A stretch of DNA of 64,000 nt. It comes from Streptomyces albipurpureus. Lineage in GTDB: Bacteria > Actinomycetota > Actinomycetes > Streptomycetales > Streptomycetaceae. The stretch is from the NCBI RefSeq assembly GCF_023701525.1, contig NZ_JAMQAW010000041.1, positions 19,680-83,679 of the forward strand, written 5' to 3'. Below the pieces are notes generated by a model, which saw only the letters and a program-made list of their open reading frames with translations, did no database searches and was not told the origin of the DNA. This document shows, one piece after another, positions 16,722 through 27,351 of the stretch. Position 1 is the stretch's first letter. Each line of letters begins with the position of its first letter. The position numbers and the translations under genes were made by a program.

Positions 16722-18251
16722 ATGAACCGCACACGTACAAACGACCGCTTCCCCCGTACCCGTAACGGAAGCGCCGGCGCAGGAAAGGGCGGCAAGCGCT
16801 TCGGTGCTCCCAGCCGCTCCGGTGCGCCGAGCCGCTCGGGTGCCCCGAGCCGTTCCGGTGGCTACGGCCGCCGTCCCGCCGCCGTGCAGGGAGAGTTCGC
16901 CCTGCCCGAGACCCTCACTCCCGGCCTGCCCGCCGTCGAGGCCTTCGCCGATCTCGACATGCCCAAGCAGCTGCTGGCCGCGCTGACCGCGGAAGGCGTG
17001 AGCGTCCCGTTCCCGATCCAGGCGGCGACCCTGCCGAACTCCCTCGCGGGCCGTGACGTTCTCGGCCGTGGCCGCACCGGTTCCGGCAAGACCCTCGCCT
17101 TCGGCCTCGCGCTGCTCGCCAGGACCGCCGGCCAGCGCGCCGAGCCTCGGCAGCCGCTGGGCCTGGTGCTCGTCCCCACCCGTGAGCTCGCCCAGCAGGT
17201 CACCGACGCGCTCACCCCGTACGCCCGTTCGCTGCGGCTCCGGCTGACCACGGTGGTCGGCGGAATGTCGATCGGCAAGCAGGCCAGCGCACTGCGCGGC
17301 GGGGTCGAGGTCGTCGTCGCCACTCCGGGACGGCTGAAGGACCTCATCGACCGCGGCGACTGCCGGCTGAACCAGGTCGCCATCACGGTGCTGGACGAGG
17401 CTGACCAGATGGCCGACATGGGCTTTATGCCGCAGGTCACCGCGCTTCTCAACCAGGTGCGTCCCGAGGGCCAGCGGATGCTGTTCTCCGCCACCCTGGA
17501 CCGCAACGTCGACCTGCTGGTCCGTCGCTATCTGACCGACCCGGTGGTCCACTCCGTAGACCCGTCCGCGGGTGCGGTCACCACCATGGAGCACCACCTG
17601 CTCTATGTGCACGGCGCTGACAAGCACCAGACGACGACCGAGATCGCAGCCCGCGAGGGTCGAGTGATCATGTTCCTCGACACCAAGCACGCCGTCGACA
17701 AGCTCACCACCCACCTGCTGAACAGCGGTGTACGGGCAGCAGCGCTGCACGGTGGAAAGTCGCAGCCGCAGCGCACCCGGACCCTGACCCAGTTCAAGAC
17801 CGGGCATGTGACGGTGCTGGTGGCGACCAATGTGGCCGCACGCGGTATCCATGTCGACAACCTCGACCTGGTCGTGAACGTCGACCCGCCCAGCGACCAC
17901 AAGGACTATCTGCACCGCGGAGGCCGTACGGCACGTGCCGGTGAGTCCGGCATCGTGGTCACCCTGGTGACGCCCAACCAGCGCCGCGACATGACCCGTC
18001 TGATGTCGGACGCCGGAATCAACCCGCAGACCACCCAGGTCCGCTCCGGTGAGGAAGCGCTGAGCCGCATCACCGGCGCGCAGGCGCCCTCGGGCATCCC
18101 GGTCGTCATCAAGGCACCGGTGGTCGAGCGCCCCAAGCGCAGCACCGCCTCTTCGCGTGGTCGGCGCAGCCGTACCGCTCAGCAGCGTCGCACCGGCCAG
18201 GCACCCCGTGGTGCGGGGCAGGGGCAGTCCGCCTTCAACGCGGCGGCCTAG
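16722..18251 (+). CDS. DEAD-box RNA helicase
   Basis: 509 residues. N-terminal basic, low-complexity extension with three copies of SRSGAP (about 31-46). Helicase core: Q motif PFPIQAATLP (96-105), motif I GRTGSGKT (117-124), Ia PTRELAQQ, Ib TPGR, motif II DEAD (225-228), motif III SAT, motif V ATNVAARGIH, motif VI HRGGRTARAG. C-terminal tail is Arg/Ser/Gln-rich (STASSRGRRSRTAQQRR), typical for RNA binding. ATG at 16722 follows GAGGAAGG. ATP-dependent unwinding of structured RNA, likely important in the cold, consistent with the upstream csp gene. The 16400-16721 spacer is AT-rich around 16600-16690 and probably carries its own promoter. Confidence 0.96.
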   Translation: MNRTRTNDRFPRTRNGSAGAGKGGKRFGAPSRSGAPSRSGAPSRSGGYGRRPAAVQGEFALPETLTPGLPAVEAFADLDMPKQLLAALTAEGVSVPFPIQAATLPNSLAGRDVLGRGRTGSGKTLAFGLALLARTAGQRAEPRQPLGLVLVPTRELAQQVTDALTPYARSLRLRLTTVVGGMSIGKQASALRGGVEVVVATPGRLKDLIDRGDCRLNQVAITVLDEADQMADMGFMPQVTALLNQVRPEGQRMLFSATLDRNVDLLVRRYLTDPVVHSVDPSAGAVTTMEHHLLYVHGADKHQTTTEIAAREGRVIMFLDTKHAVDKLTTHLLNSGVRAAALHGGKSQPQRTRTLTQFKTGHVTVLVATNVAARGIHVDNLDLVVNVDPPSDHKDYLHRGGRTARAGESGIVVTLVTPNQRRDMTRLMSDAGINPQTTQVRSGEEALSRITGAQAPSGIPVVIKAPVVERPKRSTASSRGRRSRTAQQRRTGQAPRGAGQGQSAFNAAA

Positions 18252-18339
18252 CACCTCTTCGAGTCGCCTAGCCCCTGCGAGGGTCGACGACGCTTGACCC
18301 ATCTCCGTAACTCTTTGCAGGACTCGCTAGGAGACACCT

Positions 18340-18738
18340 TTGACGCTGGTTCAGATGCAGCAGCGCCCGGCGGATTTCTTCGCGAAGGCTATGGTCAACG
18401 CCATGGACGCTTCCGGACCGCAGGTCGGTGACGACATGACCGTCGAGGTCGCCTTGTCCGTGATGACAAGCGCCCGCGCCGGATATCTGCTCATCTGTGA
18501 CGGGGACGGCCGGTGCACTGGTCTGATTACTCAGGCCCAGCTCGCCGCCGTCCGCAACAGCTCCTCGTACACTGATCGGGTCCGCCTGCGAGATTTCGAT
18601 GGCGACAGCGGATCGTTTATCTCGCCCGTGTCCACGATGGCCGAAGCGGAACATGCGATGCGATACCAAAAGCTCGGGGCCGTACCCGTCGTTGACGAGC
18701 ACGGCTGTGCCCTGGGCGTCCTCGCTCTCGCACGCTGA
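18340..18738 (+). CDS. CBS-domain protein
   Basis: 132 residues starting at TTG, with AGGAG nine bases upstream. Two CBS motifs make one Bateman module: residues about 30-70 (MTVEVALSVMTSARAGYLLICDGDGRCTGLIT region) and about 88-132 (ISPVSTMAEAEHAMRYQKL, AVPVVDEHGCALGVLAL). Bateman modules bind adenosyl ligands and act as energy or metabolite sensors. It lies 88 bases after the helicase and before another small gene, so the three probably share regulation. No catalytic domain is attached. Confidence 0.85.
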   Translation: MTLVQMQQRPADFFAKAMVNAMDASGPQVGDDMTVEVALSVMTSARAGYLLICDGDGRCTGLITQAQLAAVRNSSSYTDRVRLRDFDGDSGSFISPVSTMAEAEHAMRYQKLGAVPVVDEHGCALGVLALAR

Positions 18739-18786
18739 TCCGCCTCACCCCCGATCAGACCGTTCTCCCTCCCCCTGTGAGGCATC

Positions 18787-19095
18787 ATGCGCTGCGTTAT
18801 CGCCCGTTTCCCGTTCGAACTCACCAAGAGCGGTGTGCTTGCGTCGATGAAGGGCGTCAAGCCCGAGCCGATCGACGGTGATTCCGTGATCATCGGCCGT
18901 CGCCACTACCCCGTGAAGCAGGTGGGCGAAGTCGTCACCCGCCAGGACCGCCGTGACTTCAGCGCCGGTGAGGTCACCAGGGCCATGGCGGCCCTCGGCT
19001 TCACCTGCCGTTCCGCCCCCAAGGCCGAGCCGGCGCCGGTGCTCACCCCGGTACAGCAGGCCTCGGCACTGCTGGGCACCCCCGTGGCCGTGTAA
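18787..19095 (+). CDS. Conserved hypothetical protein after CBS gene
   Basis: 102 residues beginning MRCVIARFPFELTKSGVLASM and ending ASALLGTPVAV. The N-terminal part (PEPIDGDSVIIGRRHYPVKQVGEVVTRQ) looks like a small beta-rich domain, and residues 55-70 form a helix (DFSAGEVTRAMAALGF). I know it as a common neighbour of the csp-helicase block in Streptomyces but not by function. It is followed by a strong terminator, so it closes the cold-shock block. Confidence 0.75.
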   Translation: MRCVIARFPFELTKSGVLASMKGVKPEPIDGDSVIIGRRHYPVKQVGEVVTRQDRRDFSAGEVTRAMAALGFTCRSAPKAEPAPVLTPVQQASALLGTPVAV

Positions 19096-19135
19096 CCACC
19101 GGGGCAGCCGCGAGCTGACACCAGAACAGCAGAGA

Positions 19136-19170
19136 GGGCCCGACCGGCGCGCGCCGGTCGGGCCCCTTTT
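19136..19170 (+). terminator. Strong terminator closing the cold-shock block
   Basis: Perfect inverted repeat GGGCCCGACCGGCGC / GCGCCGGTCGGGCCC followed by CTTTT. This is one of the few hairpins here with a T-run. Confidence 0.95.
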
Positions 19171-20123
19171 GCATGCCCGGGGCCGGTGGCGCATGCCCGG
19201 AACCCCGCCTCCCTCCAGCGGGGACGCCGAGCGCGAGCCGCGGACCTTCGCTGAGGAGGTGGCCCCACTGGTCGTGCGCGGACGCCTTCCCACCCGATGC
19301 CCGGCCCGGGATTCCCCTGAGCCGGTACTCCCTGACCCGGGGGCCTTCTCCCACGCCGCGCGCACCCGGCCCGCTCCCCGGCTCCCCCATCCCCCGCTCT
19401 CGGGCCCACTCGCTGCCAGCGTTCCCCTGCCTCCCGCGCCCCTACCCTCCTACGAAGACCAGCCGACCCAGGGGGATGCCGGTGGGGGCGCTGGCACAGG
19501 GGCCGGGGCCGCACATTTCCTCCACCTCCAGCATTCCAAAATCTATCCTGGCCAGAGTAGACATTGGCGCACCACGTGGTTAGTGTTTCTCTCGTAGACG
19601 AGATCGAGCGAGACCCGGCAGAGATGAACTGGCGGGTAGCAGTATGAGAAGTTCGCAGGTCAGAGTGGCTGTGGAGGATCGAAGCCAAGCTGTTCACCAG
19701 GATGGCGACGGTACTGACAGCCGCGCTGGGTGGCCCGCAGCCAAGGGGCCGCCACCAGCAGTACCAGGAGTACGCACCACCAGCCGGTACCGCCGGAGCG
19801 AGCAGCATTGACAGCCCCAGCAGCACCGGTTGCGCAAGTGGTTGATCCAGAAGAAGAGATTCAGAGGGAGAACGGAGGAAGCAGGCGCCATCAGGATCGC
19901 CCGGGCGAGGAGGATTCGGCCCGGGTACCGCTAGACCCCGGATTGGAAGGTGGTCCCCGGTCACGCATTCGCGATCCCCGCACCCCCGCGCCTCTCTCAG
20001 GCCGGGTAGCGGAAACAGTAGGTCGGCGCAGCATTAGGGCCGGCAGATGGTGTTGAATTTCCTTCGGGGCCCTGGTGCCGTACGGCACCAGGGCCCCTCG
20101 ACGCGTTGCACAACGAGGTGAGA
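19171..20123. other. Long intergenic region before MerR-like gene
   Basis: About 950 bases. The 19530-19700 part drops clearly in GC content (CCAAAATCTATCC, GTGGTTAGTGTTTCTCTCGTAG) and resembles a promoter with a long leader. A 54-codon frame starts at 19643 (MRSSQVRVAVEDRSQ) but degenerates. A small hairpin TGGTGCCGTACGGCACCA lies just before the MerR-like gene at 20071-20088. No gene is supported. Confidence 0.45.
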
Positions 20124-20462
20124 ATGACAGCAGATACTCCGCTCAGTGGCCGTCTCGATGACGACGACTACCCCGCGTACACCATGGGACGGGCTGCCGA
20201 GATGCTCGGCACCACCCCGGGCTTTCTCCGTGCCATCGGCGAGGCCCGTTTGATCTCTCCGCTCCGCTCGGAGGGCGGCCATCGCCGGTACTCCCGGTAC
20301 CAACTGCGGATCGCCGCCCGCGCCCGCGAGCTGGTCGACCAGGGCACGCCCGTCGAAGCCGCGTGCCGGATCGTCATCCTTGAGGATCAACTTGAGGAAG
20401 CGCAGCGCATCAACGCCGAGTACCGCCGGGCCGCGGCCGAATCGCATGAGAGCCAGCGCTGA
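20124..20462 (+). CDS. MerR-family HTH regulator
   Basis: 112 residues. The winged HTH is at about 19-75: YTMGRAAEMLGTTPGFLRAIGEARLISP, then GGHRRYSRYQLRIA, the canonical MerR wing and second helix. A short coiled-coil follows (IVILEDQLEEAQRINAEYRR), with no effector domain, so it is a minimal MerR protein. ATG at 20124 with GAGGTGAG upstream. Such small MerR proteins occur near cold-shock genes in Streptomyces. It is monocistronic. Confidence 0.88.
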   Translation: MTADTPLSGRLDDDDYPAYTMGRAAEMLGTTPGFLRAIGEARLISPLRSEGGHRRYSRYQLRIAARARELVDQGTPVEAACRIVILEDQLEEAQRINAEYRRAAAESHESQR

Positions 20463-21667
20463 GTCCATCCATGCGCGGACTGGCCGGCTGGGGTACGGAA
20501 GTGGGGCGCGCGCCCCACAAGTGGGCCGAGGGGCAACTCCCGTACCGCCCATTCCGCCCTTCCGCGCTCGCCCGGAGGCAGAGCTCCCATGGACTTGGAT
20601 ACAGCGCGTTTGTGGGCTCCCATCGACTTGGGGGCCGATAGTCAGCTGTCATCGACTCCTGGGCTGATCATGTTCCGTGGAATCGGCCTCATGGGCATCT
20701 CTTCCTGAGCAGACGGTGTAGAGGGTGTGGAAGATCACTGCCCCCTGCCGATCGCCCGGCACCCACCGGGCTTCTTCGGTATGCGCCCGCGCCCCCGCTC
20801 GGAAATCGCCGACGCCCAGTCCCTTCCCGCCGCCTTCCCCCCTTGGGCGACCGGATCGTTCTGGTGAGGGAGCGCGGCCCCCATGCCGAACCCCGTCTTG
20901 GTCAGAAGCCGCGTTCCCGTACCGGCTCCAGGATTCGCCGTGGATTCTGGACTGCGTTGGTGGCCACCCCGCACAAGAGGGCCCTTCCGGTCGTGCCCGC
21001 ACCCGAATCCAGCCTTTGTGCGATTCAGCACCGTAGATCACCCCCTTCCCCTTTACCGTGAGTCCATAGTCGACTCCCCACGGTGACCAGGCTGAAGGTG
21101 ATGAGCACGGTGCGTCCGGCCGGCGTTGAAAGTCGAGCTGCCAGAAGAAGTCGAGCCGACCCAGAGGTTGAGCGAGCCTCAGGGGTTGAGCGAGCCCCGG
21201 ATACCGCGAGCCTCGGATCCTCAGAGGCCTCAGCCGCTCTCCGGCGCCACCATCCACCGAGCCGTCGGCTGCCGGGTTGGACAAACACCCGAAAGAGCCG
21301 CAGCACCCTCGAAGCCCGTCAAACGAACGCGGGGCACGCAGCACCTCGGAGCGGGTGAGGCGGTCGCCCATGAGGAAGCCGCCTTCCGCTTCCCCGCCCG
21401 GTAGCGCGACCAACGGTGAGAACGGCAGTTCAGCTGGCATAAGAACGCTTACCAAGGGAGCGGGATGAGTGCAGCCATAGGGGAGCTACGCACAACAGGG
21501 CGCGCACATGGGCCAGTCGATGAGCCCGTGTACGACGGCTGCCACGATCGCCATGACCTCGCTGCGCTTGCCCCGGTCCTCGCCGTCACACGACACGGTT
21601 CCCGATACGCCCAGCGCACCGAGGGTTTCACCGGAGCGCTACGGCCCACGCGTCAGGGAGGCTGATC
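20463..21667. other. 1.2-kb region without a supported gene
   Basis: Frames on both strands are compositionally unlike the flanking genes. There are internal direct repeats: CTCCCATGGACTTGG and CTCCCATCGACTTGG at 20586 and 20618, and GGTTGAGCGAGCC at 21162 and 21183. The region probably holds a decayed gene or only regulatory DNA. I could not assign anything. Confidence 0.45.
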
Positions 21668-22381
21668 GTGGCGCTCACCACCGCATTGCGTGATCTTCCT
21701 CCGCACTTGCGGCTGTTGGCCTGGCCCGCGCTCAACCGCCGCGGCGCACTCACCGGAGTCACGGTGTCCACACCCAGTGGATTGGCGGCGGGCCCGGCAT
21801 CCCTGGCCTGCTACAGCCGAGAGACGAGCATCGCGATCCGCCCACGGTACGAAGGTGCCGACCCCGAGTCGCTCCTGACAGCACCGGAGCACACGGACCT
21901 GTTGGCTGAACCGCTGCGGCTGGTGGGCACCCTGGCCCTGTGGGACTCAGTCGTCCGGGTGTCGGGTGTCTACGCCGGCGACATCTATCTGGCCTCGGAG
22001 CGCTCGGTGGCACGGCTGCTCCATATCGCCCATGCGGGCGAGCCCCCTACCTCGGTGGACCTCGGCGAACTGCTGGAGCAGTTGCACGCCCTGGAACTGC
22101 TCTACCGGTTCCCGGTCGCCCAGAAGTTCCGGGCCGCGCACGGCCAGGAACGCCAGTGCCGGATCAACGGCTGGGGCCAGCTGCTGTTTCGGTTGCTCAG
22201 CGGTACGCACACCGACCCCTTTGGGCTTGTCGCGGCTCGTGGGCGGCTCTCCCAGCATCTGCGCGACCATCGGAGCTCCTATCTCCGCGGAGTGCGGGCC
22301 GCTTCCGCCGCGAAGGACCACGGCAGTACCCGTCTCTGGGACGACATCCACGCCGAGCAGCCCATTCCCGTACTGGTCTAG
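21668..22381 (+). CDS. Hypothetical protein, 237 residues
   Basis: GTG start at 21668 preceded by AGGGAGG. N-terminal part is Leu/Ala-rich (LRDLPPHLRLLAWPALNRRGALTG), the middle reads SLACYSRETSIAIRPRYEGADPESLL and SGVYAGDIYLASERSVARLLHI, and the C-terminus is basic then acidic (SYLRGVRAASAAKDHG ... DDIHAEQPIPVLV). No signal peptide or membrane segment. I do not recognise the family. Good third-position GC and RBS support that it is real. It converges with the PaaX-like gene. Confidence 0.65.
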   Translation: MALTTALRDLPPHLRLLAWPALNRRGALTGVTVSTPSGLAAGPASLACYSRETSIAIRPRYEGADPESLLTAPEHTDLLAEPLRLVGTLALWDSVVRVSGVYAGDIYLASERSVARLLHIAHAGEPPTSVDLGELLEQLHALELLYRFPVAQKFRAAHGQERQCRINGWGQLLFRLLSGTHTDPFGLVAARGRLSQHLRDHRSSYLRGVRAASAAKDHGSTRLWDDIHAEQPIPVLV

Positions 22382-22464
22382 GGCGGCTGACCGCCCACCA
22401 CCGGCGGATCGCGAGCCAAAGGCCCCTCATCACTGTCTGCGCCCAGGTGCCTGATCAGCTCAGC

Positions 22465-23390
22465 TCATCGCTCTTCCTCGGCGACGGTGTCCGTGTAGAG
22501 CTGGAAGAGTCGGGGGTGCCGGCTGCCCCCGGGGCTTCGGTCGAGAAGGGCGCTCCAGCATTCGGCGGCCAGTCGGCGGGCCTCAGCTCCCGGCCAGGGC
22601 TGAGACAGGAGTTCAGGCGGCAGAAGGGGGTCGGGTTTCATGGCCTGGCTGAAGGCTGCCGCCAGTTCGACGGCCATGGTCAACTGGTCGGTCTCGTCGA
22701 TGGGCACGCCCTGCGCAAGGCGCCCCAGATGCGATTCGGCGAGGGTGGCGAGCTGTTGGTAGCGGGCCGCCAGCTCATTGAGCGGCCAGAGCGCCGCAGC
22801 CAGCCGCGTCGGCTCGCTCAGATCGCCAATCTTGAGATCGCTGCTGGTCAGAGTGGTGAGGGCAGCCTGGATACCAAGATGCTGTGCCTGTGCCTCCACC
22901 TGTTGGTGAATGGGGTTCGCACTCACATAGAGGCCGCCTTGGACGGCCGCGGCGCCCAACTGGAGAAGCGAGTCGCGCAGGGCGTCACGGGCGGCACGAT
23001 TGGTCTCGGGAACCACAAAGGCGAAGAGGTGCCAGGTGCCGTCCCAGGGTGCCAGCCCGCGATCCTGCCGATAGGCGTAGCGGACGTAGTCGACTTCCGG
23101 GGCGATCGAGCCGGTGACGTCCGCCGTGGCATGGAGGGTCCCTTGACGTCCGCGGCCGTGCTGGGTGAACCGGCCTTCGGCGACGAGTCGTTTGACGCAG
23201 AGACGCACCTGCTGGTCGGTCATGGTCAGGGCCGCTGCGACGGCGTAGAGCTCACCCATGGCGACCGTACCGTCGTCGCGGACCAGGGCGTGAACCAACA
23301 GCCGGGTGGGGATCTCGGGCGCCGGAGCGTGTCCACCGGGTAGGTCCCGCGCCGACTCGTTCATGAGCCCGGGTCGATGTGTTTCGGTCA

Positions 23391-23394
<4 letters not shown>
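22465..23394 (-). CDS. PaaX-family transcriptional regulator
   Basis: 309 residues. N-terminal winged helix (about 28-90: IPTRLLVHALVRDDGTVAM, LTMTDQQVRLCVKRLVAEGRF) followed by the PaaX central region (APWDGTWHLFAFVVPE, ARDALRDSLLQLGAAAVQGGLYVS) and the C-terminal helical domain (LWPLNELAARYQQL ... PELLSQPWPGAEARRLAAECW). Relatives repress phenylacetate or other catabolic genes by binding acyl-CoA ligands. The ATG at 23394 overlaps the acetyltransferase stop (ATGA), so the two are coupled; a second ATG at 23364 is possible. It may repress the divergent DUF418 gene. Confidence 0.85.
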
Positions 23395-24236
<842 letters not shown>

Positions 24237-24352
24237 GCCGTGCCTCCTCTCACTTGCCCCCGGCCACTTCTTTCGAGTGTAATACGTACGAACTCAATAC
24301 GATCGTTTTCAGTACGACCACTCCTCTTTATGACCACTCACGGGGATACCTG
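24237..24352. promoter_or_regulatory. Divergent promoter region, PaaX/GNAT and DUF418
   Basis: 116 bases between divergent genes, AT-rich for this genome. It contains repeated TACG elements (GTAATACGTACGAACTC, CAATACGATCG, CAGTACGACC) at 24278-24320, including TAATACGTAC that could be a -10 box and an operator. A PaaX-type repressor site here is an inference. Confidence 0.4.
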
Positions 24353-25582
24353 ATGACAGCACCGACGACTGGAAAGACCCCACCGCCGACCTCACTGACC
24401 CACCGCAGTCCACGGATCATGGACATCGACGTGCTGAGGAGCTTCGCCCTCTTCGGCATCCTCATGGTCAACACCACCTACTTGGCTTCCGCCTACCAGG
24501 GCACCGGGCTGACGGACCCCGGCTTCGACTCCACCCTCGACAACGCGACCCGCTATCTGGTGGCCATCGCCTTCGAGGCGAAGTTCTACCTGCTGTTCTC
24601 CTTCCTCTTCGGCTACAGCTTCACCCTGCAAATGAAGTCAGCGGAGCGAGGAGACGCCCGTTTCACACCGCGTTTCCTCCGCCGCTGCGGGGCGTTGCTC
24701 GCGATCGGCGCTCTCCACGCGGTGGTGTTGTTCCCCGGTGACATCCTCACCACCTATGCGGTGCTGGGGCTGGTGCTGCTGGCCGCTCGCCGCACCCGGC
24801 CGCGCGCTGCGGTACGTACCGCCGTGATCCTGTTCACCGTCACGGCCGTCGGCTACCTACTGCTCGCCTGGGCACAGCAACTGGCGGGCGGCGGTGGTAT
24901 CGACCCCGCTGCCGTCGGGGCCCAGGCCCAGCAGGCCACCGAGGCCCTGCGGGGGAGTCCCGGCTCGGTGATCAACGCACATCTGGAGCAGCTACCCGAG
25001 GTCGCCCTTCTGCTGATCTTCTTTCAGGCGCCCGCCGCACTGGCCGCCTTCCTCCTGGGGCTCGCGGCTGGAAAGCATGAAGTCCTGACCGACATCACCC
25101 GCCACAAGAGCTCGCTACGGCGAATCCAGTGGATCGGGTTCCCCATCGGCCTACTCGGCGGTGTGATCTACGCCCACTCGGGTCTGGAGCACCCCGGAAC
25201 CGCCTACCAAATGGTCGGCCTCGGCATCGATGTGGCCACAGCTCCCCTGTTGGCCGCAGCCTACGCGGCCACCGTCCTGCGGCTCGCGGCCACCCGCCGC
25301 GGTGGGCGAGTGGCACCGGTACTGGCGCCGGCCGGGCGGATGACCCTCACCAACTATCTGATGCAGTCGCTGGTACTCGCCCTGTTGTTCACCGGCTTGG
25401 GAACCGCCCTGGTGGGCCGGGTGCCACCACCGCTGGTCGCACTCATCGCCGTAGCGCTGTTCACGGTGCAGTTGATCGTCTGCCGCTGGTGGCTCCGACA
25501 CCACCGGTACGGACCGGTCGAGTGGCTGCTCCGGGCAGCGACCAACGCGGAGTGGCCACACTGGCGACGAGCCGCCCGGTAG
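24353..25582 (+). CDS. DUF418 (YeiB-like) membrane protein
   Basis: 409 residues with about nine membrane segments. Starts MTAPTTGKT; IMDIDVLRSFALFGILMVNT is the conserved N-terminal signature, FEAKFYLLFSFLFGYSF follows, and the C-terminal DUF418 domain has GRMTLTNYLMQSLVLALLF and the PVEWLLRAAT ending. Function of the family is not established; it is often next to stress or transport genes. Start at 24353 chosen for GGGGA upstream and match to family N-termini. Confidence 0.88.
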   Translation: MTAPTTGKTPPPTSLTHRSPRIMDIDVLRSFALFGILMVNTTYLASAYQGTGLTDPGFDSTLDNATRYLVAIAFEAKFYLLFSFLFGYSFTLQMKSAERGDARFTPRFLRRCGALLAIGALHAVVLFPGDILTTYAVLGLVLLAARRTRPRAAVRTAVILFTVTAVGYLLLAWAQQLAGGGGIDPAAVGAQAQQATEALRGSPGSVINAHLEQLPEVALLLIFFQAPAALAAFLLGLAAGKHEVLTDITRHKSSLRRIQWIGFPIGLLGGVIYAHSGLEHPGTAYQMVGLGIDVATAPLLAAAYAATVLRLAATRRGGRVAPVLAPAGRMTLTNYLMQSLVLALLFTGLGTALVGRVPPPLVALIAVALFTVQLIVCRWWLRHHRYGPVEWLLRAATNAEWPHWRRAAR

Positions 25583-25728
25583 TTGGCGACTCGCCCTGGG
25601 CGTGGCCACTTTCACAAGGCGCGATCTCCAAGACCCAACACCCCACCGGGAACTTCCGCACCACCCCGAACGACCAACTCAGCACGGGAAGAGAGTGGTA
25701 CGCGTACCAACTGATGGAGGTCCCAGCC

Positions 25729-26472
25729 GTGGCATCGATCAACCGTCGAGGCGCATTGGTGACAGCAGCCGGAGCCGGGGCGGGGGTGGCTCTGGGCTCC
25801 GTGGACGCGGCTGCCCGCGAGGCCCAGCCGCGGTGGAGCGCCAAGCGTCCCCTCAGGGTGCACCTCGTCGCATTCGACGGAGTGGAGGAGCTTGACCTCT
25901 TCGGACCGCTCGAAGTCCTCGCGGGCGCCGCGGCCATGGGCCACCCCGTCACCGTACGTCTTGTCACCAGCGGGCAGCCGGGCCGAGTGACCTGCGGCTT
26001 CGGTACGGAGGTGGCTGTGCCCGGCGCCTGGGAACCGCGGGCGGCGGATGTGGTGGTCGTGCCCGGCGGCGGGTTTCGGCAGCGGGACGGCGCCGGTATC
26101 TGGGCCGAAATCAACAAGGGCGTCCTCCTCCAGGCGCTGCGCCGGGCATCGGCCCGCCCCTCACTGACCCTGGTGGGAGTGTGCACGGGAGTGATCGTGC
26201 TGCACTCCGCCGGTCTGATCGGCGCCCGCCCCTGCACCACCCATCAAGGCGCCAAGCCCTATCTGCGGGGCGAGGGGGCCGATGTGCGCGACGTACGGGT
26301 GGTCGACGACGGGAATCTGGTCTGCGCGGGCGGTGTCAGTTCGGGGATCGACGCGGCGCTGTGGTTGCTGGAACGGGAGATCGGCTCGAAGGCGGCAGCG
26401 GACGTCGAGTATCTGCTGGAGTTCGAGCGCAGGGGCACCGCTCTCCGTACCGGACGCGTCGACAACGCCTAG
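25729..26472 (+). CDS. DJ-1/PfpI-family protein with Tat-like signal
   Basis: 247 residues from the GTG at 25729 (TGGAGG eight bases upstream). INRRGALVTAAGAGAGVALG at residues 3-22 is a twin-arginine-like export signal. The DJ-1/PfpI domain starts at about 40 (RVHLVAFDGVEELDLFGPLEVL) and has the nucleophile elbow VGVCTGVIVLHSAGL with Cys152, followed by CTTHQGA and VCAGGVSSGIDAALWLLE. The set resembles isonitrile hydratase and AraC-type GATase1 sensor domains. Export through Tat as a folded enzyme is plausible. Substrate unknown. Confidence 0.85.
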   Translation: MASINRRGALVTAAGAGAGVALGSVDAAAREAQPRWSAKRPLRVHLVAFDGVEELDLFGPLEVLAGAAAMGHPVTVRLVTSGQPGRVTCGFGTEVAVPGAWEPRAADVVVVPGGGFRQRDGAGIWAEINKGVLLQALRRASARPSLTLVGVCTGVIVLHSAGLIGARPCTTHQGAKPYLRGEGADVRDVRVVDDGNLVCAGGVSSGIDAALWLLEREIGSKAAADVEYLLEFERRGTALRTGRVDNA

Positions 26473-26676
26473 GTCATGGGTGGGCGGCACACCGGGAGCG
26501 AGACCCCGAGCGCCCCGGGCGTGAGGCACACTCCTCTGTCCGGGACCGGCCGGGCAGATGGTCCGGCCGGACCACCCGAACGGCCCAGAGAACGTGCGGC
26601 GACCGTCCGCCACTCCTTGACTGAAGCGTGCGACTCCAGGAGAGGAGTGGCCCTGGCACAGTGAACGGAGCCGACC

Positions 26677-27066
26677 GTGGATGACTATCCCCTGCTCAAC
26701 CTGTTCTGGACCATGCTCTGGTTCTTCCTCTGGATCATGTGGCTCTTCCTTCTCTTCAAGGTCGTCGGCGATATCTTCCGCGATCATGAGTTGAGCGGCT
26801 GGGCCAAGGCCGGCTGGATCATCGTGGTGATCCTGCTGCCGTATGTCGGCGTGCTGATCTATGTGATCGTCCGGGGCAAGTCCATGGGCAGACGCGATGT
26901 CCAGGCCGCTCAGGACCGCGAGGCCGCCTTCAAGGCGTACATCCGTGAGACCGCGGGTCCCGGCGGTGGCGGTGTGCATGAACTGGCCAAGCTGGCGGAG
27001 CTGAAGGAGAAGGGCGTCATCACCGAAGACGACTTCCAGAAGGCCAAGGAGAAGCTGCTCACCTGA
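26677..27066 (+). CDS. Membrane protein with PLDc_N and SHOCT domains
   Basis: 129 residues from GTG at 26677. Two membrane helices (about 8-32 NLFWTMLWFFLWIMWLFLLF, and 46-66 AGWIIVVILLPYVGVLIYVI) form a PLDc_N-type segment, followed by a charged linker and a C-terminal SHOCT motif LAKLAELKEKGVITEDDFQ-KAKEKLL. Common small Streptomyces protein, thought to mediate membrane protein oligomerisation. Function unknown. It is not clearly in an operon. Confidence 0.88.
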   Translation: MDDYPLLNLFWTMLWFFLWIMWLFLLFKVVGDIFRDHELSGWAKAGWIIVVILLPYVGVLIYVIVRGKSMGRRDVQAAQDREAAFKAYIRETAGPGGGGVHELAKLAELKEKGVITEDDFQKAKEKLLT

Positions 27067-27351
27067 TCGCCTTCATGTCCCGAACCGTTCTCCCAGCGGT
27101 TCCTCAGTCACCCCCGTGGTGTCCACCCCTGGCACGCGAACTCCGCCATCGCCCACATCGCCCGTCAGCAGAACAGCAGAACGCCGTGCGCGCTTCGCTC
27201 GATCGCGCACGGCTCGCTGGAACGGCTGTGAACCGCCACGGCCGTGAACCGCGGCCTTCGCGATCCCGACGGGCGTGATCCAACGCCGTGGTACCAACAC
27301 CGTGGTACCAGCGCCCGCGCGGTTCCGGGGGCTGAGCGCAGATGGCTGGGC

